From Reyranella massiliensis 521 (GTDB taxonomy: Bacteria; Pseudomonadota; Alphaproteobacteria; Reyranellales; Reyranellaceae), in the NCBI RefSeq assembly GCF_000312425.1, contig NZ_HE997181.1, forward strand, positions 5,503,788 through 5,567,787: DNA of 64,000 bases, read 5' to 3'. Position 1 is the first letter of the stretch, and the number at the start of each line of letters is the position of its first letter. The translations under genes were made by a program, and so were the position numbers. Positions 26,788 to 35,032 of this stretch are shown here, piece after piece. The notes below the pieces were generated by a model, which was not told the DNA's origin, searched no databases, and saw only the letters and a list, made by a program, of their open reading frames with translations.

Positions 26788-27234
26788 CTAGCGCCGCGCT
26801 GCCTGGGCGAGGGCGGTCATGATCTCGGCGGCGCCGCCTAGTTCCTGGCCAGCCCTGCGCGCGCCGGCGAGCACTTCATCGAGGGAACGTCCATTGGCGA
26901 GCGATGCTGCGCCCCAGAGCAGGGCCGAGCGCATGCCGCTCTTGCAGAAGGCCGCGATCTTGCCGTCGCCCTCCGCCAGCAGGTCGGCGAAGGCGCGAAC
27001 CTGATCGGGAGTGGCGCGCGGTCCGGAGAAGGGCAGGTCGAGGAACTTCAGCCCGGCCGCCGTGGCGGCCTTGTCGAGATCGGCGGTTCGCGGCTGGCCG
27101 AAGATCGCCTCGCGATCGGGCCGGTTGTTGATCACCACGACGAAACCCGCTGCGGCAAGCTCCTGCATGTCGGCCGGCGCGAGCTGGCCGGTGAGGGCGA
27201 CACGGTCGTCGGCCATGGGCAGGGAAAGGCTCAT
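26788..27234 (-). CDS. TIGR01244-type / beta-lactamase hydrolase-like phosphatase-fold protein
   Basis: 148 aa. Sequence resembles the small Cys-phosphatase-like domain often annotated 'TIGR01244 family sulfur transferase': AAAGFVVVINNRPDREAIFG, then FLDLPFSGPRATPDQVRAFA and the catalytic loop C97-KSGM-R102 followed by SALLW. In related proteins this domain is fused to a metallo-beta-lactamase (Blh/BigR system, sulfide handling). It starts inside the stop of the upstream VUT transporter gene (ATGA), so they are co-transcribed. Substrate unknown. Confidence 0.82.
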   Translation of the reverse strand: MSLSLPMADDRVALTGQLAPADMQELAAAGFVVVINNRPDREAIFGQPRTADLDKAATAAGLKFLDLPFSGPRATPDQVRAFADLLAEGDGKIAAFCKSGMRSALLWGAASLANGRSLDEVLAGARRAGQELGGAAEIMTALAQAARR

Positions 27235-27797
27235 GCCGCGAGCTCGCGCTTGCGGATCCAGTGAATGAACGGCAGCGCCAGCAGCACCATCCAGAGCTTG
27301 CCGACGATCTGGCCCGCGAGATAGTCGAGGCTGCCGAAGGCCAGCCACAGGAAAAGAATGCTGTCGGCCACCAGGCCGACGATGCTGCTGGCCAGCACGG
27401 CCAGCACGAGGCCTCGCGACTGCAGGGGTGTGTAGACGGCGAAGTCGGCAAGCTCCGACAGCAGGAACGCAGTCGCCGACGCGACCAGGAGCTGAGGCGG
27501 CGCGATCGCGCCTGAGAGCGCGGCTCCGGCGACGATGGCGATCAGCGCCACGCCGCGGCCGAGGCGGCGCTGCACCATGTCGCGCAGGACCAGCGCCAGG
27601 CCGATCATCAACACGCCCGATGGCGCCATCAGCGCGTGACCATCGGGGCCCCACGGCGCCACCGGCACCAGGCACGGACCTTGAGGGATGCAGACCGTGC
27701 CGACATGGCCGATCATCCAGTTGGCGAGGGGGATACAGGCGATGAAGCCCAAGAAATAGGCCAAGGCTTCGATCTTGCGCCGGGCGACGGGACTCAT
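27231..27797 (-). CDS. VUT family transporter (YhhQ-like, probable queuosine-precursor uptake)
   Basis: 188 aa, about six membrane helices. Typical VUT blocks are APSGVLMIGLALVLRDMVQR, FLLSELADFAVYTPLQSRG and SSIVGLVADSILFLWLAFGS followed by KLWMVLLALPFIHWI. Family members such as E. coli YhhQ carry preQ0/preQ1 or queuosine for tRNA modification. A queC gene lies 0.6 kb away in the same orientation, which supports a 7-deazaguanine link. ATG 27797 has a TAGGAG binding site; upstream in-frame sequence has none. It overlaps the phosphatase-like gene. Confidence 0.85.
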   Translation of the reverse strand: MSPVARRKIEALAYFLGFIACIPLANWMIGHVGTVCIPQGPCLVPVAPWGPDGHALMAPSGVLMIGLALVLRDMVQRRLGRGVALIAIVAGAALSGAIAPPQLLVASATAFLLSELADFAVYTPLQSRGLVLAVLASSIVGLVADSILFLWLAFGSLDYLAGQIVGKLWMVLLALPFIHWIRKRELAA

Positions 27798-27883
27798 GCC
27801 GGCGCTCCTAGCAGGTCTGGCGCAGGGAGGGAACTCGCCCATTTGGCAGGCGTTTTCTGCACGCGCATACTATTGCGCACACC

Positions 27884-28411
27884 ATGGAGATTCACATGCT
27901 CGCTCGCCGCTCCGTCCTATTCGCTCTGGCTGCCGTGCCGGTCGCAGCCCATGCGACGGCGGTTCTCGCGGTCGACGCCCTGCCGGACGCCCGGTTCGTC
28001 GGCTTCTGCCAGACCGTCAACGATTTCGAGATCGCCTCCGGCCGCCTGGCACTTGCCAAGTCGACCAACGAGCTTATCCGTGGCTATGCCTCGCGCATGG
28101 TGGATGAGCATACCGAGGCTGCGCAGTTCCTGGTCAAGGCCCGTGCCGAAGCCGGCGTTTCCTACGCCCCGGACCCCTCCAATCCGCCGAATACGGTCGC
28201 CATCATACAGCGCCTGAACTCGCTGACGGGGGCGGAGTTCGACACGGCCTATGCCAATGCCCAGCTTGCCATTCAGACGCAAGCCCACGATCAGTACGGC
28301 GCCTATTCCCAGAACGGTGACAACGGCGCCTTGCGCCGCTACGCCCAGCGGATGCAGCCGAAGTCGGTCGAGTATCTGGAGTATGCCCGCCGCATCGCGG
28401 CCGGCCGTTGA
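27884..28411 (+). CDS. DUF4142 domain protein, exported
   Basis: 175 aa; start at 27884 or, more naturally for a signal peptide, at 27896 (MLARRSVLFALAAVPVAAHA). The double Arg could allow Tat export. The mature part is helical and matches the DUF4142 pattern: FCQTVNDFEIASGRLALAKS, IRGYASRMVDEHTEAA, TGAEFDTAYANAQLAIQTQA. Such proteins have a ferritin-like four-helix fold and live in the periplasm; function is unknown. It stands alone between the divergent VUT gene and convergent queC. Confidence 0.82.
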   Translation: MEIHMLARRSVLFALAAVPVAAHATAVLAVDALPDARFVGFCQTVNDFEIASGRLALAKSTNELIRGYASRMVDEHTEAAQFLVKARAEAGVSYAPDPSNPPNTVAIIQRLNSLTGAEFDTAYANAQLAIQTQAHDQYGAYSQNGDNGALRRYAQRMQPKSVEYLEYARRIAAGR

Positions 28412-28413
28412 AC

Positions 28414-29127
28414 CTAAAGCGAAGACCTGCCCTCTCTGTAGGCTTCGAAGCCCCGCTTGCGCAGTGCGCAGGCGGGGCATTTGCCGCAGCCATAGCCCCA
28501 GTCGTTCCTGGGGCCGCGTACGCTGTCGTAGCAGGTATGCGTGTGCTCCAGGATCAAACCGACGAGCGTTGATCCGCCCAGCTCTTGGGCCAGGCCCCAG
28601 GTCTCGGCCTTGTCCAGCCACATCAAAGGCGTGTGCAGCACGAAGCTGCGGTCCATGCCGAGATTGAGCGCGACCTGCAACGCCTTCACCGTGTTGTCGC
28701 GGCAATCCGGATAGCCCGAGAAATCGGTCTCGCACATGCCGCCCACGAGATTGCGGATCTCGCGCCGCCACGCCACGGCAGCGGCGAAGGTGAAGAACAG
28801 CAGGTTGCGGCCCGGCACGAAGCTGTTGGGCAGGCCATCCTTCTCCATGGCGAAGGCGACATCGCGGGTGAGGGACGTCTCGCTGATCTGGCCGAGAACC
28901 GCCATGTCGATGAAATGGTCCTGGCCGAGCTTGCCCGCCCATTGGGGAAAGCTGCGGCGAACCTCTTCCAGCACAACAAGTCGTTGATCGAGCTCGATTC
29001 TGTGGCGCTGGCGATAGTCGAAAGCCACTGTCTCGACATGCGCAAATCGCTCTAGCGCCCAGGCCAGACACGTGGTGGAATCCTGGCCGCCGGAGAAAAG
29101 GACGAGGGCCGATCGAGCGTCGTTCAT
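28414..29127 (-). CDS. queC: 7-cyano-7-deazaguanine (preQ0) synthase
   Basis: 237 aa from ATG 29127. The PP-loop ATPase motif is [16 protein letters not shown] (residues about 10-25), followed by [28 protein letters not shown] and the zinc site near the C-terminus, with four Cys in [19 protein letters not shown] and PAC. QueC converts 7-carboxy-7-deazaguanine to preQ0 with ATP and ammonia in queuosine synthesis. queD and queE are not in view. It converges on the DUF4142 gene and diverges from the CBS-domain gene. Confidence 0.95.
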   Translation of the reverse strand: MNDARSALVLFSGGQDSTTCLAWALERFAHVETVAFDYRQRHRIELDQRLVVLEEVRRSFPQWAGKLGQDHFIDMAVLGQISETSLTRDVAFAMEKDGLPNSFVPGRNLLFFTFAAAVAWRREIRNLVGGMCETDFSGYPDCRDNTVKALQVALNLGMDRSFVLHTPLMWLDKAETWGLAQELGGSTLVGLILEHTHTCYDSVRGPRNDWGYGCGKCPACALRKRGFEAYREGRSSL

Positions 29128-29207
29128 GTGAGGTCTTATGGCCCGCAACCTCTCTTCGCGCTACCGCGTTGCCTTGTTTGAAGACCATCGGTCAGAGAGG
29201 GGGAACG

Positions 29208-29636
29208 ATGTTCGTCTCCGATATCCTGTCCCAAAAGGGCGGCCTCGTGCATACGGTCACGCCGGCAACCTCTGTCGGACAAGTGGCCCAGCAGCTCAGC
29301 CTTCGGCGAATCGGTTCGGTTCTGGTACTCGACGACGAAGCGGTTGCCGGAATTGTCTCCGAGCGCGATCTGGTGCGCGCCTTCGCCAGTCACGGTGCGG
29401 CGGCAATGGAACTCGAAGCGCGCCACGTCATGACGCGCGACGTGGTGACTTGCGATCCCGACGATTCGATCGACCGCGTCATGGAGTTGATGACTCGCGG
29501 CCGCTTCCGCCACCTTCCCGTGGTGCGCCATGGCGAACTGCTTGGCGTGATCTCGATCGGCGACGTGGTGAAGGCGCGCCTGGAAGAGACCAGGCACGAA
29601 ACCGAGGCGCTCAAGGCCTATATCGTCGCCGGCTGA
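29208..29636 (+). CDS. CBS domain-pair protein
   Basis: 142 aa made of two CBS motifs: VSDILSQKGGLVHTVTPATS to VVRDL-like SERDLVRAFASHG, and ARHVMTRDVVTCDPDDSIDR to LLGVISIGDVVKARLEE. CBS pairs bind adenine nucleotides and usually regulate a partner protein. The ATG at 29208 has a strong GAGAGGGGGA site; an upstream in-frame start is weaker. The gene is alone, 63 bp before the SDR operon. Confidence 0.9.
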   Translation: MFVSDILSQKGGLVHTVTPATSVGQVAQQLSLRRIGSVLVLDDEAVAGIVSERDLVRAFASHGAAAMELEARHVMTRDVVTCDPDDSIDRVMELMTRGRFRHLPVVRHGELLGVISIGDVVKARLEETRHETEALKAYIVAG

Positions 29637-29699
29637 AGGCGTCGCTTAAATTTCAAGTCTTTCTCCGCTAGGGTCCGCCGGGATCCGGGCGGAGAACGC

Positions 29700-30452
29700 A
29701 TGTCATCACCCCTGCAAGGCAAGGTCGCGCTGGTTACGGGCGCAGGCAAGAATATCGGGCGTACTATTGCGCTTACGCTGGCGCGCGATGGCGCGGCGGT
29801 CGTCGTCAACGGCCGTGCGGACAAGGCCACCGTCGATGCGGTGGTCGCCGAGATCGAAGGCGCCGGTGGCCGGGCAATGGCCGCCATGGGCGACGTTTCC
29901 GATCCCGCCGTGCCGCCGCGTCTCGCGGCGGAGGCGGCCGCCAGGTTCGGCGGCGTCGATATTCTGGTCAGCAATGCCGGCCTGCGACGACAGACATCGT
30001 TTCTCGACATGTCGTTCGACGAATGGCGGGAGATCATGGCGGTAGCGCTCGATGGCGCCTTCCTGCTGGGCAAAGCGATTGTGCCGCAGATGGTGGCGCG
30101 GGGTGGCGGCGCCTTCGTGGCGCTCTCGGGCATCTCCACGCATGTGGGCACGCCCAATCGCTGCCATGTCTCGGCGTCGAAGTCCGGCCTCGAAGGCCTG
30201 ATGCGGGCGCTCGCGGTCGAGCTCGCGCCGCACAAGATCACCTGCAACGCGCTGGCGCCCGGCGCCATCGACACGACGCGCGGTGCGTCGGCTGGCCCTG
30301 CGCCGGCCAATCGCGTCAACCGTCCCATCCCATTGAAGCGCTTCGGTACGGTCGAGGAGATCGCCGCCATGGTGCGCCTGCTGGTCGGACCGGAGGGCAC
30401 CTTCATTACCGGCCAAACCATCCATGTGAACGGCGGCGAGTTCCTGACATGA
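29700..30452 (+). CDS. SDR family protein with Val in place of the catalytic Tyr
   Basis: 250 aa, classical short-chain dehydrogenase length. The cofactor motif is TGAGKNIGRTIA, the SNAG motif is present, and the C-terminus has GTFITGQTIHVNGGEFL. At the active site the normal YxxxK reads VSASK (residues CHVSASKSG), so the Tyr is replaced by Val while Ser (LSGIS) and Lys remain. NAD(P) binding is expected but ordinary carbonyl reduction is doubtful. It heads an operon: the next gene (P1 peptidase) overlaps its stop as ATGA. A weak inverted repeat (TCCGCC/GGCGGA) at 29674-29693 covers its ribosome binding site. Confidence 0.85.
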   Translation: MSSPLQGKVALVTGAGKNIGRTIALTLARDGAAVVVNGRADKATVDAVVAEIEGAGGRAMAAMGDVSDPAVPPRLAAEAAARFGGVDILVSNAGLRRQTSFLDMSFDEWREIMAVALDGAFLLGKAIVPQMVARGGGAFVALSGISTHVGTPNRCHVSASKSGLEGLMRALAVELAPHKITCNALAPGAIDTTRGASAGPAPANRVNRPIPLKRFGTVEEIAAMVRLLVGPEGTFITGQTIHVNGGEFLT

Positions 30453-31471
30453 GAAACCTGATCACCGATGTTGCTGGCGTATTGGTTGGCAATGCCGAGG
30501 ACATGCGTGCGGCGACGGGCGCCACCGTGGCGATCTTCGACGGCGGCGCGGTCGCGAGCGTCGTGACGCTGGGCGGCGCGCCGGGCTCGCGCATGGTGAC
30601 GTCGCTCGAACCCGAGATGGTGCGCGGCAATATCGACGCCGTCGTGCTGTCTGGCGGCTCGGTCTATGGTCTCGACGCGGCAGGTGGCGCCTCGGCAGTG
30701 CTGTGCGCGCAGGGGCGTGGCGCGACTTTCGGGGGCATCACCGTTCCCGTGGCGGTGCAGGCGATCCTGTTCGATCTGGTCAATGGCGGCGATAAGGCGT
30801 GGTTGCGTGAGCCGGTGAAGCAACGGCCGCCCTACTGGGATCTCGGCCGCGATGCTGCCCTGGCGGCAGGCGATACTTTCGCGCTCGGCACGGCGGGAGC
30901 GGGCGTGGGCGCCACGACCGCGGGTCTGAAAGGCGGATTGGGCTCGACCAGCGCGAAGACCAGCCAGGGCTTCACCGTCGGCGCATTGGTGGCGGTCAAC
31001 GCTGTTGGCGCCGCGACGATCGGCGACGGGCCACACTTCTGGGCAGGCGCTTACGAGCGCGACGGCGAGTTCGGCGGCAAGGGCTGGCCGGCGCGCCTGC
31101 CCGGCGATGCGCTGTCGATCCGCTTCAAAGGCCAGCCGGTGCAGGCGACGGCAACCACGATTGCATTGGTCGCAACCGACGCGCGGCTCGGCAAGGCCGA
31201 GTGCAAACGGTTGGCCATCATGGCCAATGACGGACTCGGCAAGTCGCTGCGGCCGGTCCATGCGCCGAACGACGGCGACACGGTGTTCGCCGCCGCGACC
31301 GGCAAGGCTGCGGCACTGGGCGATGCAGCTGACCCGAAGGTAATGACCGAGCTGGGCACCGTGGCGGCCGACTGTCTCGCCCGCGCCGTGGCACGCGGCG
31401 TCTACGAGGCGACGGCGTTGCCGTTTGCAAACGCGCTGCCCGACTGGAAGACGCGCTTCGGGGGCCGCTGA
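30449..31471 (+). CDS. P1 family peptidase (DmpA/BapA-like N-terminal nucleophile hydrolase)
   Basis: 340 aa from the ATG overlapping the SDR stop. Family S58 enzymes cleave themselves into alpha and beta chains and act as L-aminopeptidase/D-esterase or beta-peptidase. Visible blocks: ITDVAGVLVGNAEDMRAATG, VVLSGGSVYGLDAAGGASAV, GAGVGATTAGLKGGLGS. The self-cleavage region reads ATTIALVATDARLGKAE; related proteins have Asn-Thr-Thr here, so the likely nucleophile Thr is kept but the preceding Asn is Ala. Its stop overlaps the crcB start (TGATG). Confidence 0.87.
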   Translation: MRNLITDVAGVLVGNAEDMRAATGATVAIFDGGAVASVVTLGGAPGSRMVTSLEPEMVRGNIDAVVLSGGSVYGLDAAGGASAVLCAQGRGATFGGITVPVAVQAILFDLVNGGDKAWLREPVKQRPPYWDLGRDAALAAGDTFALGTAGAGVGATTAGLKGGLGSTSAKTSQGFTVGALVAVNAVGAATIGDGPHFWAGAYERDGEFGGKGWPARLPGDALSIRFKGQPVQATATTIALVATDARLGKAECKRLAIMANDGLGKSLRPVHAPNDGDTVFAAATGKAAALGDAADPKVMTELGTVAADCLARAVARGVYEATALPFANALPDWKTRFGGR

Positions 31472-31851
31472 TGATGGGCTATCTCGTCGTGTTCGTGGGC
31501 GCAGGCATCGGCGGTGCGGCGCGTCACGGCATGAATATCTGGGTGGCGCGGCTGATGGGCACGCACTTCCCTTGGCATACCCTGGTCATCAACATCCTGG
31601 GCTCGCTGGCGATGGGCCTGGTCGCCGGCTTCTTCATGGAAAGATCCGACACGACAGGACATCTCCGGCTCTTTCTGGCGACCGGCGTGCTGGGCGGCTT
31701 CACGACATTTTCCGCTTTTTCGCTCGACGCCATTTTGCTGTGGGAGCGTCACGAATATCTTCTGGCCTCACTCTATGTTGGCGGCTCGGCGGCTGGTGCG
31801 CTGATCGGCCTGGTCCTCGGCCTATGGTCGATGCGGGTGGCGCTCGGGTGA
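31471..31851 (+). CDS. crcB: Fluoride ion channel CrcB/Fluc
   Basis: 126 aa, four membrane helices. Family motifs are GAGIGGAARHGMNIW, TLVINILGSLAMGL (the conserved Asn) and TGVLGGFTTFSAFSLD (the Phe box and TTFS sodium/fluoride region). The protein forms a dual-topology dimer that exports fluoride. It is in an operon with an SDR, a P1 peptidase and, 7 bp downstream, a BaiN-type flavoprotein. I saw no fluoride riboswitch before the operon. Confidence 0.94.
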   Translation: MMGYLVVFVGAGIGGAARHGMNIWVARLMGTHFPWHTLVINILGSLAMGLVAGFFMERSDTTGHLRLFLATGVLGGFTTFSAFSLDAILLWERHEYLLASLYVGGSAAGALIGLVLGLWSMRVALG

Positions 31852-31858
31852 TTTGAGA

Positions 31859-33022
31859 GTGAGCCAGCATGCTTTCGACGTCGTCGTCCTGGGAGGAGGT
31901 GCCGCGGGGCTGATGTGCGCCCTGCGGGCCGGCCAACGCGGCCGCAAGGTGCTGCTGCTCGATCATGCCGAGAAGGTCGGCAAGAAGATCCTCATCTCGG
32001 GCGGCGGACGGTGCAACTTCACCAATCTCGACGCCCGGCCCGAGGCCTTCCTCTCGAACAATCCGCATTTCTGCAAGTCGGCGCTGGCGCGCTACACCCA
32101 GCACGATTTCATCGAGCTGGTGGAAAAGCACCGCATCGCCTGGCACGAGAAGACCCTGGGCCAGCTCTTTTGCGACGGCTCGGCCCGCCAGATCGTGGCG
32201 ATGCTGCTCGACGAATGCGCGGCGGCCGGTGTCGATGTCCGCGTCGCGCATCGGGTGACGAAGGTCGAGAAGGCCGACCGTTTCACGATCACGACGGATC
32301 ACGGTGATTTCTCCGCTGCCGCGCTCGTGCTGGCGACCGGCGGGCTGTCGATACCCAAGATGGGCGCCACGGGCTTCGCACACGACCTCGCACGACGCTT
32401 CGGCCTGAAGCTCACCGAAATACGGCCGGGCCTCGTGCCGTTGACGCTGGCCACGCCCGCCATCAGCGGCGTGTCGCTCGACGTCGTGGCGCGTTGTGGC
32501 CGCGCCTCGTTCCGCGAGGCGCTTCTCTTCACGCATCGCGGACTGTCGGGGCCGGCGATCCTGCAGGTCTCGTCCTATTGGCGCCCGGGACAACAGATCG
32601 TGGTCGACATGTTGCCCGACCTCGATGCCGCCGCGTTCCTGAAGGAGCGCAAGCGGACAAGGCCCAAGGCCGAGCTGCGGACGGTGCTTGCCGAAAAGCT
32701 ACCGCAGCGCCTGGCCCAGGCGCTGGCGCCCGACATCGGCACAGAGGGCACGATGGCCAACCTGCGCGATCGCGATCTCGAAGCGTTGGCGGCGCGGCTC
32801 AAGACCTGGACGATCGTTCCGACCGGCACCGAGGGCTACGCCAAGGCCGAAGTCACCGTGGGCGGCATCGACACCGCCGGTCTTTCTTCCAAGACCATGG
32901 AGGCCAAATCCGTTCCCGGCCTCTACGCCATCGGCGAAGCCGTCGACGTGACGGGCTGGCTGGGCGGCTACAACTTCCAGTGGGCCTGGTCGTCGGGCTG
33001 GGTGGCTGGAGAGTCGGTCTAG
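31859..33022 (+). CDS. BaiN/YhiN-type (HI0933 family) flavoprotein
   Basis: 387 aa from GTG 31859; a TTG at 31853 is also possible. Motifs are VVVLGGGAAGLMCALRAGQR, the family hallmark GKKILISGGGRCNFTN, LATGGLSIPKMGATGFAHDL and the C-terminal VGGIDTAGLSSKTME with AIGEAVDVTGWLGGYNFQWA. It binds FAD and NAD(P). One gut-bacterial member reduces bile-acid intermediates; most have unknown roles. It is the last gene of the SDR-peptidase-crcB unit and is followed by a strong hairpin. Confidence 0.9.
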   Translation: MSQHAFDVVVLGGGAAGLMCALRAGQRGRKVLLLDHAEKVGKKILISGGGRCNFTNLDARPEAFLSNNPHFCKSALARYTQHDFIELVEKHRIAWHEKTLGQLFCDGSARQIVAMLLDECAAAGVDVRVAHRVTKVEKADRFTITTDHGDFSAAALVLATGGLSIPKMGATGFAHDLARRFGLKLTEIRPGLVPLTLATPAISGVSLDVVARCGRASFREALLFTHRGLSGPAILQVSSYWRPGQQIVVDMLPDLDAAAFLKERKRTRPKAELRTVLAEKLPQRLAQALAPDIGTEGTMANLRDRDLEALAARLKTWTIVPTGTEGYAKAEVTVGGIDTAGLSSKTMEAKSVPGLYAIGEAVDVTGWLGGYNFQWAWSSGWVAGESV

Positions 33023-33077
33023 ACCAGTCGACCGCCGCCGAATTGCGCAAACACGGTCACGCGCTGCTTGCCTGACG

Positions 33078-33111
33078 GCTCCACTCTCTCGCCAGGACGA
33101 GAGAGTGGAGC
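33078..33111. terminator. 14-bp perfect hairpin covering a ribosome binding site
   Basis: Perfect 14-bp inverted repeat, left arm 33078-33091 and right arm 33098-33111, with a 6-nt loop (CCAGGA). It lies in the 93-bp gap between the BaiN-type gene and the SnoaL-like gene. No T-run follows. The right arm contains GGAG (33107-33110), the ribosome binding site of the ATG at 33116, so the hairpin may end the upstream transcript and also mask translation of the next gene. Confidence 0.65.
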
Positions 33112-33115
33112 GGGT

Positions 33116-33511
33116 ATGAACAGTGGATCGACCATCCGGCAGGAAATCGAAGCAGCGGTGCAGTGCTTCGTGACGCTAGCCAATGCCGGCAGCCTCGAAG
33201 CTTTCGCTGACCTCTATACCGAGGATGCGCTGATCTTGATGCCGGGTATGCCGGCCGTGTGTGGCCGCCATGGCGCCGTTATCTTCGGAGAGCACATCCG
33301 ATCTCGCCGTCCGGCGCGTCTGGTGCTTGCGACCCAGGAGGTCGAGGGGAGCGGTGACGGCGCGTGGGAACGCGGCACTTCCGAGTGGGTACAGCCGGAC
33401 GGGCAGGTGGCCGATTGCGGCAAGTACATCGTGATCTGGAAGCGTACCGAGGCCGGCTGGAGGCTTCATCGCGACATCATGAACAGCGATGTCCGGCCGG
33501 TGCGCGGCTGA
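33116..33511 (+). CDS. SnoaL-like/DUF4440 family protein
   Basis: 131 aa NTF2-like fold protein. Features: IRQEIEAAVQCFVTLANAGS, FADLYTEDALILMPGMPAVC and the closing strands CGKYIVIWKRTEAGWRLHRD. Family members are small cavity proteins acting as isomerases, cyclases or stress-response proteins. It is 11 bp before the amidase gene. Its ribosome binding site is inside the strong hairpin at 33078-33111. The role is not known. Confidence 0.85.
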   Translation: MNSGSTIRQEIEAAVQCFVTLANAGSLEAFADLYTEDALILMPGMPAVCGRHGAVIFGEHIRSRRPARLVLATQEVEGSGDGAWERGTSEWVQPDGQVADCGKYIVIWKRTEAGWRLHRDIMNSDVRPVRG

Positions 33512-33522
33512 CGGCGACGACC

Positions 33523-34962
33523 ATGAGCAATATCGCCGAATACGATTCGATGGATGGCCTCTGCATGGCAGAGTTGGTCCGCACGCGCCAACTTCATCCT
33601 GGTGAACTGCTCGATGCCGCGCTCGAACGGGCGGCGCGTTGGAATCCCCACCTCAATGCCCTGTCGGCATCGTTCCCGGATCGCGCCCGCGAGGCGATCG
33701 CCGGGGACTTGCCGGAAGGTCTCTTTCGGGGCGTGCCGTTCCTGCTCAAGAGCCTGTCGGCCATGCTCGCCGGGGCGCCGGCGACTCTAGGTTCGCGCCT
33801 CTTCGCCGATTACGTCGCGGATCACGATTCGACCCTGGTCGAGCGCTACAAGCGGGCTGGGCTGGTGATCTTCGGCATGACCACGACGCCGGAGATGGGG
33901 CTCTCGGTCTCGACGGAGACGAGCTACAGCGGCACCACGCGCAATCCATGGAATCTCGCGCACAGTCCAGGCGGTTCGTCGGGAGGATCGGCGGCGGCAG
34001 TGGCGGCGGGCATCGTGCCCATCGCCCACGGCAGCGATGGCGGCGGCTCGATTCGCATTCCGGCATCGGCCTGCGGCCTGTTCGGACTGAAGCCGACGCG
34101 CGGCCGTACACCCTCCGGTCCACTGGCAGGTGAAGGCTGGGGAAGTCTAGCGACCAGCCATGTCATCGCTCGATCTGTGCGCGACAGCGCCGCCGTTCTC
34201 GATGCCACGCACGGGCCGGCGCCGGGCGATCCTTATTGCGCGCCGCCGGTCGAAGGGAGCTACCTTTCGGCCGCCACCACTTACCCGAAGCGACTGAAGA
34301 TCGCGTTGCAGCTCGCGCCGCTGTCCGGTGTCTCCGTAGCGCCGGAGTGCCGCTCCGCCGCGCTCGATGCCGCGAAGCTCCTCGAAGAACTCGGACACGA
34401 TGTCGAGGAGGCGCAGCCGGAAGGTTCGTTCGAGGAGCTGCAACGCGCTTCGTGGGTTCTGGTGGCGAGCAATGTGCGCCTGACTTTGAGCCGAAGGGCG
34501 CGGGCGTTGGGGCGCAGGCTCGCGGCAGCCGATGTCGATCGCATTACCTGGGCGGCCGTCGAGGAAGCGGACTCGATGAGCGCTGAAGCCTATGCCGCCG
34601 CGGTTCAGGCGATCCATCGCCATAGCCGGCGCATGGCGGCATTCCATCGAAGCTACGATGTGCTGCTGTCGCCGACGCTTGCCGCGCCGCCGACGAAGCT
34701 CGGCATCCATCATATGGATAGTCCCGATCTAGCGGCCTGGCGCGACGCCATGCGCACCTACTCTCCCTTTACCAGCCTGTTCAACATGAGCGGCCAACCC
34801 GCCATGTCTGTGCCGCTTGCCTGGAGCGAGGAGGGGCTGCCGATCGGCGTCATGTTCGCTGCGGCCTTCGGTGACGAAGCAACCCTGTTCCGTCTCGCCG
34901 GCCAGCTCGAGGCCACGCGACCCTGGATGCATCGCCGTCCTTCCCTGCCGGCAGGCGCCTGA
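33523..34962 (+). CDS. Amidase signature family hydrolase
   Basis: 479 aa from ATG 33523. Triad: Lys in [11 protein letters not shown], the signature [19 protein letters not shown], and Ser in [20 protein letters not shown]. The C-terminus ([20 protein letters not shown]) is typical. It hydrolyses an amide in the cytoplasm. Directly downstream, 70 bp away, begins a complete peptide-type ABC importer in the same direction, so the amidase probably acts on the imported compound. It is a different subfamily from the amidase at 10317-11597. Confidence 0.9.
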   Translation: MSNIAEYDSMDGLCMAELVRTRQLHPGELLDAALERAARWNPHLNALSASFPDRAREAIAGDLPEGLFRGVPFLLKSLSAMLAGAPATLGSRLFADYVADHDSTLVERYKRAGLVIFGMTTTPEMGLSVSTETSYSGTTRNPWNLAHSPGGSSGGSAAAVAAGIVPIAHGSDGGGSIRIPASACGLFGLKPTRGRTPSGPLAGEGWGSLATSHVIARSVRDSAAVLDATHGPAPGDPYCAPPVEGSYLSAATTYPKRLKIALQLAPLSGVSVAPECRSAALDAAKLLEELGHDVEEAQPEGSFEELQRASWVLVASNVRLTLSRRARALGRRLAAADVDRITWAAVEEADSMSAEAYAAAVQAIHRHSRRMAAFHRSYDVLLSPTLAAPPTKLGIHHMDSPDLAAWRDAMRTYSPFTSLFNMSGQPAMSVPLAWSEEGLPIGVMFAAAFGDEATLFRLAGQLEATRPWMHRRPSLPAGA

Positions 34963-35032
34963 ACGGCAAATTCGCAATCGCAGCGCCGCGCAGGGCGACT
35001 GCAACCCCTATCAACGCTGCCAGAGAGGCGCG

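Noticed and set aside
27798-27883. Possible preQ1 riboswitch before the VUT transporter gene
   Set aside because: The 86-bp region lacks the A-rich 3' pseudoknot tail of preQ1-I and the conserved layout of other preQ1 classes. Only a short GCGCA/TGCGC repeat is seen.
29637-29699. Possible fluoride riboswitch for the crcB operon
   Set aside because: The gap is only 63 bp and has a simple TCCGCC/GGCGGA repeat, not the conserved fluoride aptamer pattern; crcB is also third in the operon.
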